This document shows positions 51,208 to 60,137 of a stretch of 64,000 nt of DNA, one piece after another (the first letter of the stretch is position 1; each line of letters opens with the position of its first letter). A model generated the notes under the pieces. That model saw only the letters and a program-made list of their open reading frames with translations. It made no database searches and was not told the origin of the DNA. The position numbers were made by a program, and so were the translations under genes. Source of the stretch: Prevotella communis (GTDB taxonomy: Bacteria > Bacteroidota > Bacteroidia > Bacteroidales > Bacteroidaceae); contig NZ_CP091794.1 in the NCBI RefSeq assembly GCF_022024175.1, forward strand, positions 1,736,001 to 1,800,000, written 5' to 3'.

Positions 51208-53262
51208 ATGCAAAAAGGCAATATCGGGGTTACGACCGAGAACATTTTCCCCGTCATCAAAAAGTTTCTCTATAGCGATCAGGAGATTTTCCTTCGTGAG
51301 ATGGTGTCTAACGCTGTGGATGCCACACAGAAATTAAAGACTCTCAAAGAGAAGGGTGAATATACTGGTGAACTGGATGACCTGACCGTACGCGTCAGCC
51401 TGGATACCGAAAAAGGTACCATCACCATCAGCGACCACGGTATCGGCATGACCGAGGAGGAGATTGACAAGTATATCAATCAGATAGCCTTCTCAGGCGT
51501 AACCGATTTCCTTGAGAAATATAAGGATAATGCCAACAATATCATTGGTCACTTCGGTCTGGGTTTCTACTCTTCATTCATGGTTTCCAAGAAGGTGGAG
51601 ATTATCACCAAGTCATGGAAAGAGGGTTCAAAGGCCGTGAAATGGAGCTGCGACGGTTCGCCAGCCTATGAGATTGATGATGCTGAGCGCGAGGCTCACG
51701 GTTCCGACATCATCCTCTATGTCGATGATGACTCCAAGGAATTCCTCGATAAGTTCAAGCTTGAGGGACTGCTGAACAAGTATTGCAAGTTCCTGCCCGT
51801 TCCCGTGGCTTTTGGTAAGAAGACTGAGTGGAAAGACGGCAAACAGGTAGAGACAGCCGAGGATAACATTATTAATAATGTGGAGCCGCTGTGGACGAAG
51901 ACTCCCTCTACGCTGAAGGATGAGGACTACAAGTCGTTCTACCGTACCCTCTACCCCATGCACGATGAACCTCTGTTCTGGATTCACCTGAACGTGGACT
52001 ATCCATTTAACCTTACGGGTATTCTTTACTTCCCACGCATCAAGAACTCGCTGGAACTGCAGAAGAACAAGATTCAGCTCTACTGCAACCAAGTGTTCGT
52101 GACCGATCAGGTAGAGGGTATCGTACCTGAGTTCCTGACCCTACTTCATGGTGTTATCGACTCACCCGACATTCCTCTGAACGTGTCTCGTTCTTACCTC
52201 CAGAGCGACCGTGAGGTCAAGAAGATCTCTACCTATATCACCAAGAAGGTATCTGACCGACTGAAGGCTATCTTCAATGAGGACCGCAAGGCCTATGAGG
52301 AGAAATGGGACGACCTGAAGCTCTTCATCAACTACGGTATCCTGACCGAGGAGAATTTCTATGACCGTGCCAAGGACTTCTCACTCTTCAAGGATACAGA
52401 GGGCAAATACTTCACATTCGACGAGTACAAGACGCTCATCGAGGCTGCCCAGAAGGATAAGGACGGCAATCTGGTTTACCTCTATGCTACAAACAAGGAC
52501 GACCAGTACTCTTATATCAAGGCTGCCCAGGACAAGGGCTACTCTGTGCTGCTCTTCGACGGACAGCTTGACGTACCCTGTATCCAGACCCTGGAGCAGA
52601 AGTTCGAGAAGAGCCATTTCACACGTGTAGACTCTGACACCGTAGATCACCTCATCCAGAAGGAAGACAAGCCCAAGACAGACCTGAGTGACACAGAGCG
52701 TGACAATCTGTCAGCCATGTTCCAGACTCAGATGCCTAAACTCGACAAGGCTGAGTTTATCGTTGAGGTGAACGCCCTGGGCAGCGAACAGCGTCCTGTT
52801 GTCATCACACAAAACGAGTGGATGCGCCGTATGAAGGAGATGAGCCGTTATCAGAGTGGCATGGGCTTCTACGGACAGATGCCCGACACATTCAACATCG
52901 TGCTGAATAGTGATCACGCCCTGATTAAGCGTGTACTTGGCGATGCTCAGGCCCAACTGGGTGAAGAGCTCAAGCCCATCGAGGGTGAAATCAAGGGACA
53001 GGAGGCTCGTCTGGCTGCGCTGAACCAGCAGACAGAGGGTAAGAAGCCTGAGGAAATCTCACAGGAAATCAAGGACGACAAGGCCAATACCCAGAAGGCT
53101 ATCGACGAACAGAAAGAGAAGAAGGAAGGCGTGCTTCGCGGCTTTGCTGAGAAGAACGACGTCATCCATCAGCTCATCGACCTGGCCCTGCTCCAGAACG
53201 GTATGCTTAAGGGCGAAGCACTCGATAAGTTCCTGCAGCGTAGCGTTGAACTTATCAAGTAG
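51208..53262 (+). CDS. htpG: Chaperone HtpG (Hsp90)
   Basis: 684 aa. GHKL ATPase domain: REMVSNAVDATQKL (ATP-binding Asn), ISDHGIGMT, IIGHFGLGFYSSFMV. Middle domain LYCNQVFVTDQVEGIVPEFL and SRSYLQSDREVKKIS. The C-terminal region has a charged coiled-coil insertion (QTEGKKPEEISQEIKDDKAN) longer than in E. coli HtpG, as in other Bacteroidetes. Probably heat-inducible but no clear promoter box was found in the 81-bp gap. Followed by a strong terminator. Confidence 0.96.
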   Translation: MQKGNIGVTTENIFPVIKKFLYSDQEIFLREMVSNAVDATQKLKTLKEKGEYTGELDDLTVRVSLDTEKGTITISDHGIGMTEEEIDKYINQIAFSGVTDFLEKYKDNANNIIGHFGLGFYSSFMVSKKVEIITKSWKEGSKAVKWSCDGSPAYEIDDAEREAHGSDIILYVDDDSKEFLDKFKLEGLLNKYCKFLPVPVAFGKKTEWKDGKQVETAEDNIINNVEPLWTKTPSTLKDEDYKSFYRTLYPMHDEPLFWIHLNVDYPFNLTGILYFPRIKNSLELQKNKIQLYCNQVFVTDQVEGIVPEFLTLLHGVIDSPDIPLNVSRSYLQSDREVKKISTYITKKVSDRLKAIFNEDRKAYEEKWDDLKLFINYGILTEENFYDRAKDFSLFKDTEGKYFTFDEYKTLIEAAQKDKDGNLVYLYATNKDDQYSYIKAAQDKGYSVLLFDGQLDVPCIQTLEQKFEKSHFTRVDSDTVDHLIQKEDKPKTDLSDTERDNLSAMFQTQMPKLDKAEFIVEVNALGSEQRPVVITQNEWMRRMKEMSRYQSGMGFYGQMPDTFNIVLNSDHALIKRVLGDAQAQLGEELKPIEGEIKGQEARLAALNQQTEGKKPEEISQEIKDDKANTQKAIDEQKEKKEGVLRGFAEKNDVIHQLIDLALLQNGMLKGEALDKFLQRSVELIK

Positions 53263-53287
53263 AGATTACAAAATTACACTTCATAAC

Positions 53288-53316
53288 AAGGGGACGGATA
53301 TAAATCCGCCCCTTTT
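53288..53316 (+). terminator. Rho-independent terminator after htpG
   Basis: AAGGGGACGGAT pairs with ATCCGCCCCTT around ATAA, then TTTTCTG. Confidence 0.85.
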
Positions 53317-53373
53317 CTGTTTTACATAACAATTTTTTTCTACTCATTTTTAGGTATTCTCATTGAAAATTCG

Positions 53374-53381
53374 TAACTTTG
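53374..53381 (+). promoter_or_regulatory. -7 box of the NifU-like/GGGtGRT operon
   Basis: TAACTTTG followed by CAG; leader of about 35 nt to the ATG at 53422. Confidence 0.65.
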
Positions 53382-53421
53382 CAGCCACGAAATTAATTTC
53401 ACTATTTTAAAATAGGTAACA

Positions 53422-54123
53422 ATGATTTATTCTAAGGAAGTTGAAAACATGTGCGTTGTGGCCAAAGGCCCCAACCACGGTCCTGCTCCCATCCCCGAAG
53501 AGGGCAAGTGGATTCAGGCCAAAGAGATCAAGGACATTTCGGGCTATACCCATGGTATTGGCTGGTGCGCTCCTCAGCAGGGTGCCTGCAAACTGAGCCT
53601 GAACGTAAAGGACGGCGTTATTCAGGAGGCTCTCGTTGAGACTATTGGTTGCACGGGTATGACTCACTCTGCAGCTATGGCTTCTGAGATTCTGCCTGGT
53701 AAGACCATTCTCGAGGCTCTGAACACCGACCTCGTTTGTGACGCTATCAACACCGCTATGCGCGAGCTGTTCCTGCAGATCGTTTACGGACGTACACAGA
53801 GTGCTTTCTCTGAGGGCGGTCTGGTTATCGGTGCTGGTTTGGAAGACCTGGGTAAGGGTCTGCGCTCACAGACTGGTACACTCTATGGCACCGTTGCCAA
53901 GGGTACCCGTTATCTGGAGCTCACCGAGGGTTACATCACCAAGCAGTTCCTGGATAAGGACAATCAGGTTTGCGGTTACGAGTACGTACACCTGGGCAAG
54001 ATGATGGAAGCTATCAAGGACGGCATGGACGCCAACGAGGCTGTGAAGAAGTTCACAGGTTCTTATGGTCGTACAACTGCTGAGCAGGGAATTGTTAAGG
54101 CTATTGACCCACGTAAAGAGTAA
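53422..54123 (+). CDS. NifU-like iron-sulfur scaffold-related protein
   Basis: 233 aa. Contains WCAPQQGACKLSLN, ALVETIGCTGMTHSAAMASE and VCDAINTAMRELFLQIVYGR, which resemble the cysteine-bearing pattern of IscU/NifU scaffold domains, with extra N- and C-terminal parts. Annotated in relatives as an iron-sulfur cluster assembly scaffold-like protein. Always seen with the GGGtGRT gene, 14 bp downstream here. Codon use in this pair looks strongly biased (CTG, GGT, AAG), consistent with high expression. Biochemical role unproven. Confidence 0.75.
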   Translation: MIYSKEVENMCVVAKGPNHGPAPIPEEGKWIQAKEIKDISGYTHGIGWCAPQQGACKLSLNVKDGVIQEALVETIGCTGMTHSAAMASEILPGKTILEALNTDLVCDAINTAMRELFLQIVYGRTQSAFSEGGLVIGAGLEDLGKGLRSQTGTLYGTVAKGTRYLELTEGYITKQFLDKDNQVCGYEYVHLGKMMEAIKDGMDANEAVKKFTGSYGRTTAEQGIVKAIDPRKE

Positions 54124-54137
54124 GGAGGACAGAAATT

Positions 54138-55151
54138 ATGATTAGAAAAGTATCATTCGAGAGCTACGAGCGTCGCATCAACCAGGTGCTGGCTGCTCTG
54201 AAGGAGAACGGCATCAATAGCATTGAAGAGGCTAACGAGATTTGCGAGAAGGCTGGCGTTGATCCCTATCAGATGTGTGAAGAGACCCAGCGTATCTGCT
54301 TCGAGAACGCTAAATGGGCATATGTTTGCGGTGCTGCCATCGCTATCAAGAAGGGCGTAAAGAGCGCTGCCGAGGCTGCTGAGGCTATCGGTATCGGTCT
54401 GCAGAGCTTCTGTATCCCCGGTTCTGTTGCTGACGACCGTAAGGTTGGTCTGGGTCACGGTAACCTGGCTGCCCGTCTGCTCCGCGAGGAGACCGAGTGC
54501 TTCGCATTCCTGGCTGGTCACGAGTCATTCGCTGCTGCCGAGGGTGCTATCAAGATTGCCGAGAAGGCTAACAAGGTGCGTAAAAAGCCCCTCCGCGTTA
54601 TCCTGAACGGTCTTGGTAAGGACGCTGCTATGATCATCAGCCGTATCAACGGTTTCACATACGTACAGACTCAGTTCGACTACTACACTGGTGAGGTGAA
54701 GGTCGTTAAGGAAGTTCCTTATTCTGACGGTCCCCGCGCTAAGGTAAAGTGCTACGGTGCTGACGACGTTCGTGAGGGTGTTGCTATCCTGTGGAAGGAG
54801 AACGTTGACGTATCAATTACGGGTAACTCTACCAACCCCACTCGTTTCCAGCACCCCGTTGCTGGTACCTACAAGAAGGAGCGCGTGCTCGCTGGCAAGC
54901 CCTACTTCTCAGTAGCTTCAGGTGGTGGTACCGGTCGTACTCTGCACCCCGATAACATGGCTGCAGGTCCTGCTTCATACGGTATGACCGATACTATGGG
55001 TCGTATGCACTCAGACGCTCAGTTTGCAGGTTCTTCTTCTGTTCCTGCACACGTAGAGATGATGGGCTTCCTGGGTATTGGTAACAACCCCATGGTAGGT
55101 GCTACCGTTTCTATCGCAGTAGAGATTGACCTCGCCCTGAACAAGAAGTAA
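54138..55151 (+). CDS. GGGtGRT protein
   Basis: 337 aa, named after its motif SGGGTGRTLHPDNMAAGPAS near the C-terminus. N-terminal EICEKAGVDPYQMCEETQRI carries a helix-turn-helix-like arrangement, followed by ETECFAFLAGHESFAAAEGA and GLGKDAAMIISRINGFTYVQ, suggestive of a Rossmann-like nucleotide-binding fold. No catalytic assignment exists that I know of. AAGGAGGACAGAAATT precedes the ATG, a good ribosome site. Second gene of a two-gene operon with the NifU-like gene. Confidence 0.8.
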   Translation: MIRKVSFESYERRINQVLAALKENGINSIEEANEICEKAGVDPYQMCEETQRICFENAKWAYVCGAAIAIKKGVKSAAEAAEAIGIGLQSFCIPGSVADDRKVGLGHGNLAARLLREETECFAFLAGHESFAAAEGAIKIAEKANKVRKKPLRVILNGLGKDAAMIISRINGFTYVQTQFDYYTGEVKVVKEVPYSDGPRAKVKCYGADDVREGVAILWKENVDVSITGNSTNPTRFQHPVAGTYKKERVLAGKPYFSVASGGGTGRTLHPDNMAAGPASYGMTDTMGRMHSDAQFAGSSSVPAHVEMMGFLGIGNNPMVGATVSIAVEIDLALNKK

Positions 55152-55173
55152 TTCCTACATTACTTGTATATAA

Positions 55174-55207
55174 AAAGACGGACGTGATAGTTTTCACGTC
55201 CGTCTTT
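55174..55207. terminator. Bidirectional terminator
   Basis: AAAGACGGACGTG/CACGTCCGTCTTT; A-run on the left and T-run on the right. Separates the convergent GGGtGRT and pectate lyase genes. Confidence 0.88.
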
Positions 55208-55239
55208 CATTTATATACGTCGTTATCCTACAGATAATC

Positions 55240-57534
55240 TTATTGATGATTAACTTCCACCAGTTTAATCATCATCACGAGTGACTCGGCACTACCCTTG
55301 AGTATCGTGTAGGTTGTACCAGATGTCAGGGCGATGGGCTGTAACTCATAGTAGGCACCAGCAGTATTCTCGGTACCACTAACGGTGGTCTTCACGTCGT
55401 TGAGTTTGACGTCACGTCCTGACTTTGCCGTAGCCAGGACAAGAATCATGTTGTAATCCTTCTGAGGGGTGAAGCAGATGGCGCCCTTACTGTCGAGTTT
55501 AACACCTTTCTTCAGATAAGTACCGTCATAGGTTATCTTACCATCGCCATAAGCGGTGGTAGAACTGACGGTGAACATCGAATTTGAAGGCGACCCGTCA
55601 AAAGTACAGATGATGTTACCTTCCTGAGGTTCCGGATCGGGCGTCGGATCGGGTGTGGGGTCAGGGTCGGCCGTAACAGCACCCATGTCACCATAAATTT
55701 TCACCAACGAACTGCTATAGGCTTCGAGTTTATTCGAGAGGTCAAGGATGACATCGTAGTTCGCATCCTCCGTCGCATTATTAAAGGTATACTGGAAGTC
55801 ACCATGTTCACAGCGGCCTGCACCATACCAACCAGTAACAACAGCAGGCACATCCTGAGTGTCTGTAGGCGTGTAGGTATAGAAATCAGCATCGGTATCA
55901 AAGTTATTATAGCCCGTACCTCCCTGAAGGGTAACGACTTCCGCAGGCACCTGGTCACCACGGTTCTCCACTACATAGGCATCAAAATGCTTACTGTAAG
56001 TTGTATGCCCAGACACATAAGGCTCGAAACTCTTCTGACCGGTCATAAAATTATCGTAGGCCTTGATGATACCACCGTCTTCACTGGAGAATGTGCCTTT
56101 CGTATCAGCAGCCGAACCAACGCCATTATGGATGTCAGACCCCTGTTTGGAAATCAGCATGGGATATTTGCAGTTGCGGAAGTAATTCTTCTCCACAAAG
56201 ATACATGAGCCGGTGGTTGCACCAACGCCATACTTCGCATTACCATCGAAATAGTTGTTGTACACATGCAGATGTTTCGACTTACGTACACGCGGATGAC
56301 GAGAGTCGGAGTGGTCGTACCAGTTATGGCGATAGGTCACGTAATCCACCTCATCACCATTCGAGTTGAGGTTACACTTACCGCTGTCCCAGAAATGGTT
56401 GTCGCTAACCGTGCAATAGAACGTACCCTTTACATCGAAAGAGCCATCGCCCTTAGCCTTGTCGCCACCATGATTCCTGCCATAGAAAATGTCAAGGTTG
56501 TGTCCCCATACATGTTCATTATCCGTATCAAAACTGATGCCATCCTCTTCATGCATCATCACGCCGAGATTTCGCAGTTCCACATATCTGCAGGCACGTA
56601 CCAGGACACCGAAGCCGTGAAAAGTAGCATCGGAACCGACGCCCTCAATAGTGAGGTTCATATTCTGTCCTTTGCCTTTCACCTGCAAACCGATACTGCT
56701 GCTACCCAGCGTAGGCATATCGTCCATCTTCAGCAAACCGATGATACGGATGGCCAACGGACGCGTCTCAACACCTTTTTCATAAGCCTGGATGATACTC
56801 TGGATACCGGTACGCGTCTCATATTTATTACTTCCGACCTGCATCTCGAGGGTTACCGTCTTGGCATTCGCCTTACTGACATAGAGCACACGTGCATCAG
56901 ACTTCAGCGTACCATCATTATTGTAGGCACCGATACCTGCCGTTGCCTGATGATGCGCATAACCATCACGGTTGTAATTCCTGACCACAAGTCCGGAAAC
57001 CACATTAGCACCAGCCTCTACCTCCGTATCATCAATAACAGGTACCACCTTCAAGGCATACTCACCAGCTTTCAGGCCCATGGCATCAGCACGGTTATAG
57101 GTGCCGTAACTACGGATTAGCTGGTCATCAATACGGGTAAAATCAGCATACTTTCCTCCCTTCACATAGACATGATAAGTAGTGGCGCCGGCATAATCGG
57201 CAAATTTCACGAAAGCCGATTCCAGCCATCCTTGTGCATCGACAATCTGAACACCTTGCGCATTCGAGAGTTTCTTGGTAAAGACGATACCCGACACGGA
57301 ACCATTGAAGACATCTGTCCCTGTCCCCAAATTCACGGTGATGCATCCTGTAGCCTGATCCAGGTCTATAGCCGACACATCCGTCGTATTATAGTATTTC
57401 TTGTCGCCCGATGTCTGAATAATCTGCGCCTGATTCACATTGAAATCCCGTGCCACGGCATGCGTGACAACATCCTGGGCCTGTGCTCCTACCATTGAGA
57501 GAAGAGCACATACAGAAAGAAGGAATTTTTTCAT
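55240..57534 (-). CDS. Secreted pectate lyase, polysaccharide lyase family 1
   Basis: 764 aa. Signal peptide (LLSVCALLSMVGAQAQ). About 35-220: beta-rich N-terminal part. About 265-560: right-handed beta-helix with the PL1 calcium and catalytic signatures GDGSFDVKG and YDHSDSRHPRVRKSKHLHVY (arginine base). A (DPTP)n linker at about 627-640 leads to a C-terminal beta-sandwich that may bind carbohydrate. No sorting tail. Cleaves polygalacturonan by beta-elimination, with the acetylesterase at 34343 pointing to pectin use. Last gene of the lolA operon cluster by orientation, 16 bp after the sorting-tail protein. Confidence 0.9.
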   Translation of the reverse strand: MKKFLLSVCALLSMVGAQAQDVVTHAVARDFNVNQAQIIQTSGDKKYYNTTDVSAIDLDQATGCITVNLGTGTDVFNGSVSGIVFTKKLSNAQGVQIVDAQGWLESAFVKFADYAGATTYHVYVKGGKYADFTRIDDQLIRSYGTYNRADAMGLKAGEYALKVVPVIDDTEVEAGANVVSGLVVRNYNRDGYAHHQATAGIGAYNNDGTLKSDARVLYVSKANAKTVTLEMQVGSNKYETRTGIQSIIQAYEKGVETRPLAIRIIGLLKMDDMPTLGSSSIGLQVKGKGQNMNLTIEGVGSDATFHGFGVLVRACRYVELRNLGVMMHEEDGISFDTDNEHVWGHNLDIFYGRNHGGDKAKGDGSFDVKGTFYCTVSDNHFWDSGKCNLNSNGDEVDYVTYRHNWYDHSDSRHPRVRKSKHLHVYNNYFDGNAKYGVGATTGSCIFVEKNYFRNCKYPMLISKQGSDIHNGVGSAADTKGTFSSEDGGIIKAYDNFMTGQKSFEPYVSGHTTYSKHFDAYVVENRGDQVPAEVVTLQGGTGYNNFDTDADFYTYTPTDTQDVPAVVTGWYGAGRCEHGDFQYTFNNATEDANYDVILDLSNKLEAYSSSLVKIYGDMGAVTADPDPTPDPTPDPEPQEGNIICTFDGSPSNSMFTVSSTTAYGDGKITYDGTYLKKGVKLDSKGAICFTPQKDYNMILVLATAKSGRDVKLNDVKTTVSGTENTAGAYYELQPIALTSGTTYTILKGSAESLVMMIKLVEVNHQ

Positions 57535-57550
57535 CTTGATACTTGTTAGG

Positions 57551-57988
57551 TTAGCGCTTGATGAATTTCACGACCTGCTTGCCGGCTTTCATCAGATAGA
57601 CACCCTTCTTCAGGGATGTCATCTTGAGAATGGTCAAATCCTCGGAAGCATGCGTTGTGAGCACCTGTTTGCCATCAGCATTATAGATGAGGATCTCTGT
57701 TCCAGGTTCAAGTCCCTCGATAGAGAATGTCTTGTTGACGGCATTCCTGATAGTGCCGATAGCAGTAAGGTCTTCAGGCGTGAACGATAGTATGACGTTT
57801 TCCATATCAGCCGTTTGTGCGGTCTGGTCGCTAAACGTCAGAACGACATTATCGCCCTCGAAGGTGATACGGGCAACCACCTTCTCCACCTTCTCACCAT
57901 TAATCACCAACGTCTGCACATTCCCGGCCTGTGCCGTGAAGGCAACAGACAGCAGACAAGCCATAGTAAATAGTTTTAGTTTTTTCAT
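57551..57988 (-). CDS. Minimal secreted protein with type-A C-terminal sorting tail
   Basis: 145 aa: signal peptide (FTMACLLSVAFTAQA), a small beta domain (VVARITFEGDNVVLTFSDQT), then a type-A sorting domain (GTEILIYNADGKQVLTTHAS, ending GVYLMKAGKQVVKFIKR). The sorting domain makes up more than half of the mature chain. Could be a cell-surface accessory of the pectate lyase encoded 16 bp downstream, or a decoy/assembly factor for the secretion machinery; both are speculation. Confidence 0.75.
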   Translation of the reverse strand: MKKLKLFTMACLLSVAFTAQAGNVQTLVINGEKVEKVVARITFEGDNVVLTFSDQTAQTADMENVILSFTPEDLTAIGTIRNAVNKTFSIEGLEPGTEILIYNADGKQVLTTHASEDLTILKMTSLKKGVYLMKAGKQVVKFIKR

Positions 57989-58020
57989 TTGTTTTTATTC
58001 AGTTAGTTATTGGAGTCTAT

Positions 58021-59505
58021 TTATCGGGAGGCATGGAAACCTTCCATATTCTCATATTTCCGTTTCATCAAACGGATATAGATATGACGGAGCCATAACG
58101 GATGAGCCAGGGTCAGTATCAGTCCTACGGTTCCCAGCACCAAGTAGGCCGTGGTCTCATTGAACAGCAGCACCAGAACAGCCACCAGCACCAGGGGTGA
58201 GAACATGGCAAACATCTGGATAATCATCTGTACACCATTCTCTATATTATTCTTTCCCGTGATTTTCTGGTTCAGGGGAATCGTCTGCTTGTTGTATACA
58301 GCCAACTGAAACAACGTGAAATAAAGTAATCCGCTGGACAGCAACAGATAGGCCACCATCATCAGCATCGAGAATTTGCCTGCGACGACTGCCGGTAACA
58401 TCAGCAGCATTGGCACTATGAGGATAGCCACATGGAAATAATACTTTGCCTTGAGCAGGGAGAGTATATTCTCTTTATGGGTCATCAGAAGGTCGATATA
58501 GTTACCCTCCGGTCCCATGATTTTCACCAACGTGGTCATACCATAGAGGCCAAAGCAATAGAAGCACCAGAAGTTGAGCATCATCTTGCCATCATAGATA
58601 GATGTATAAGAGATGAGTAATGTCAGGACGATAATCAGCGCCAGACTCATGATGACACGTGAACGGATAGCCTTATTACGGAAGATAGACTTGAGTTCCA
58701 GTTTCAGATACTCACCGGTCTGTCCGAAGCGCTCCAGGAAGGTGTACTGATAGACCTTCTTCATGGCAGCCTCCTTCTTGTCCAACTTCATAATCTCTTC
58801 ACGCACATAACGGAACTGCATCCAACGGTTGAGCATGAACAGACCCGAGAGCAGTACGGCACAGAAGAGGAAGAAATACCAGGTTGAAGTGAAATCGCAG
58901 AGGAAATCTATCTGTTTGTCCATCCACTTCTCATTGATAGCAATCGGCAACCAGAAACCGCCATATACCAGGACAGGCAGCACCCACCACAGGATAGAAC
59001 GGGCTGTCAACGTGCGTACGATGAGATAGAACTGACTATTGGCAAGTGTCAATAAGATGCCACAAAGAATAATCAACAGAGCTGTAGCAAATGAGGCACC
59101 GCCACAAAGCACGATGAAAGCGTATGGCAGATAGAGCGCCAGCCACACCCAGTTGTAGCCAGCCAGAAGCGTGTTCACCAGGAATGTCTCAATCACAGAG
59201 TGAAACGGCATGGGTTGCAGCAGGTAGGGCTTCACCATCATGGCAGGCGTCTGCTGAACGGCAAAACGCGAACCGAAATCGATAGCCAGCCACAGGGGCG
59301 ACATGGCCAGGACCATCGTGAACATACGTGCCTCGCTGGCCGGCATGGCCAACATAGTGCCCAGGAATATCAGGTAGATAGTCATCATACCTGCGCCAAG
59401 ATACATCATGACCTTGGCAACAACATTCTGGTCGAAGGCCGGATTACGACGCAGGGCAAGACTATTCTGCTTACGCAGCAGCAGGAGAAGGCGTAGGCGA
59501 TTCAT
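58021..59505 (-). CDS. DUF5687 membrane protein (ABC-transporter permease-like)
   Basis: 494 aa with about 10-12 predicted helices in two clusters (70-215 and 290-480), e.g. MYLGAGMMTIYLIFLGTMLA and VMSLALIIVLTLLISY. A cytoplasmic loop (about 240-285) is rich in charged residues. The DUF5687 family usually accompanies an ABC ATPase; none is adjacent here. Begins 1 bp after the lolA stop, so it is co-transcribed with lolA. Exported substrate unknown. Confidence 0.8.
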   Translation of the reverse strand: MNRLRLLLLLRKQNSLALRRNPAFDQNVVAKVMMYLGAGMMTIYLIFLGTMLAMPASEARMFTMVLAMSPLWLAIDFGSRFAVQQTPAMMVKPYLLQPMPFHSVIETFLVNTLLAGYNWVWLALYLPYAFIVLCGGASFATALLIILCGILLTLANSQFYLIVRTLTARSILWWVLPVLVYGGFWLPIAINEKWMDKQIDFLCDFTSTWYFFLFCAVLLSGLFMLNRWMQFRYVREEIMKLDKKEAAMKKVYQYTFLERFGQTGEYLKLELKSIFRNKAIRSRVIMSLALIIVLTLLISYTSIYDGKMMLNFWCFYCFGLYGMTTLVKIMGPEGNYIDLLMTHKENILSLLKAKYYFHVAILIVPMLLMLPAVVAGKFSMLMMVAYLLLSSGLLYFTLFQLAVYNKQTIPLNQKITGKNNIENGVQMIIQMFAMFSPLVLVAVLVLLFNETTAYLVLGTVGLILTLAHPLWLRHIYIRLMKRKYENMEGFHASR

Positions 59506-59506
59506 A

Positions 59507-60115
59507 TTATCTCAGGTCAATGACCTCGGCAGAGGGGAAATCCTTGGAATTGAAACGGAACTCGGAATCAGGCAGTTTTGAAGTCACCAGATTACTAATC
59601 ACAAAAGTGGTCCACTTCTGCTTCTGCAACAGTTTCACCTCTGTAGGATGATACGTCTTCTTGTCTACGGTAATAAACATCTCCCTGACACGACGGCTCT
59701 GATCCTTAGCCGTGAGATGCACCTTGTACGACTTATCCGTCTGGGTCATGGTGTACTTGAATCCCTTCTTATACATATTCACGAAGTTATAGGGATTGAG
59801 CACCTGAAGCTGCGACTCTGAGGGATTTGCCACATTGACCTCTTCAGTCTTTGACATATAGGTCCAGAGTGTCTTTCCGTCAAACCACATCGTTGCGACT
59901 GGTGTGGTGGCATGAAACATCTTTCCCTTAACGGCAATCTTTCCGCTGGCATCGCCATATTGGGCACTTGTCATGGAGAAATCAGCTTTCACGCCCTCGC
60001 GTGCACTCACCTTTGCCGCACATTTATCAAGCACCTCCTTGGCGCTCTGTGCCTGTACGCTACTAACTGTAAAAAGACTGAATACTATTGATAATGCTAA
60101 TATATACTTTTTCAT
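59507..60115 (-). CDS. lolA: Outer-membrane lipoprotein carrier protein LolA family
   Basis: 202 aa periplasmic chaperone with signal peptide (IVFSLFTVSSVQAQ). LolA features: AKEVLDKCAAKVSAREGVKA, ATMWFDGKTLWTYMSKTEEV (open barrel) and long C-terminal strands ending AEVIDLR. Carries lipoproteins from inner to outer membrane. It lies 22 bp after ftsK, the usual order in Bacteroidota. Confidence 0.9.
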   Translation of the reverse strand: MKKYILALSIVFSLFTVSSVQAQSAKEVLDKCAAKVSAREGVKADFSMTSAQYGDASGKIAVKGKMFHATTPVATMWFDGKTLWTYMSKTEEVNVANPSESQLQVLNPYNFVNMYKKGFKYTMTQTDKSYKVHLTAKDQSRRVREMFITVDKKTYHPTEVKLLQKQKWTTFVISNLVTSKLPDSEFRFNSKDFPSAEVIDLR

Positions 60116-60137
60116 ATCCTGAACAATTTTTAGTTAT

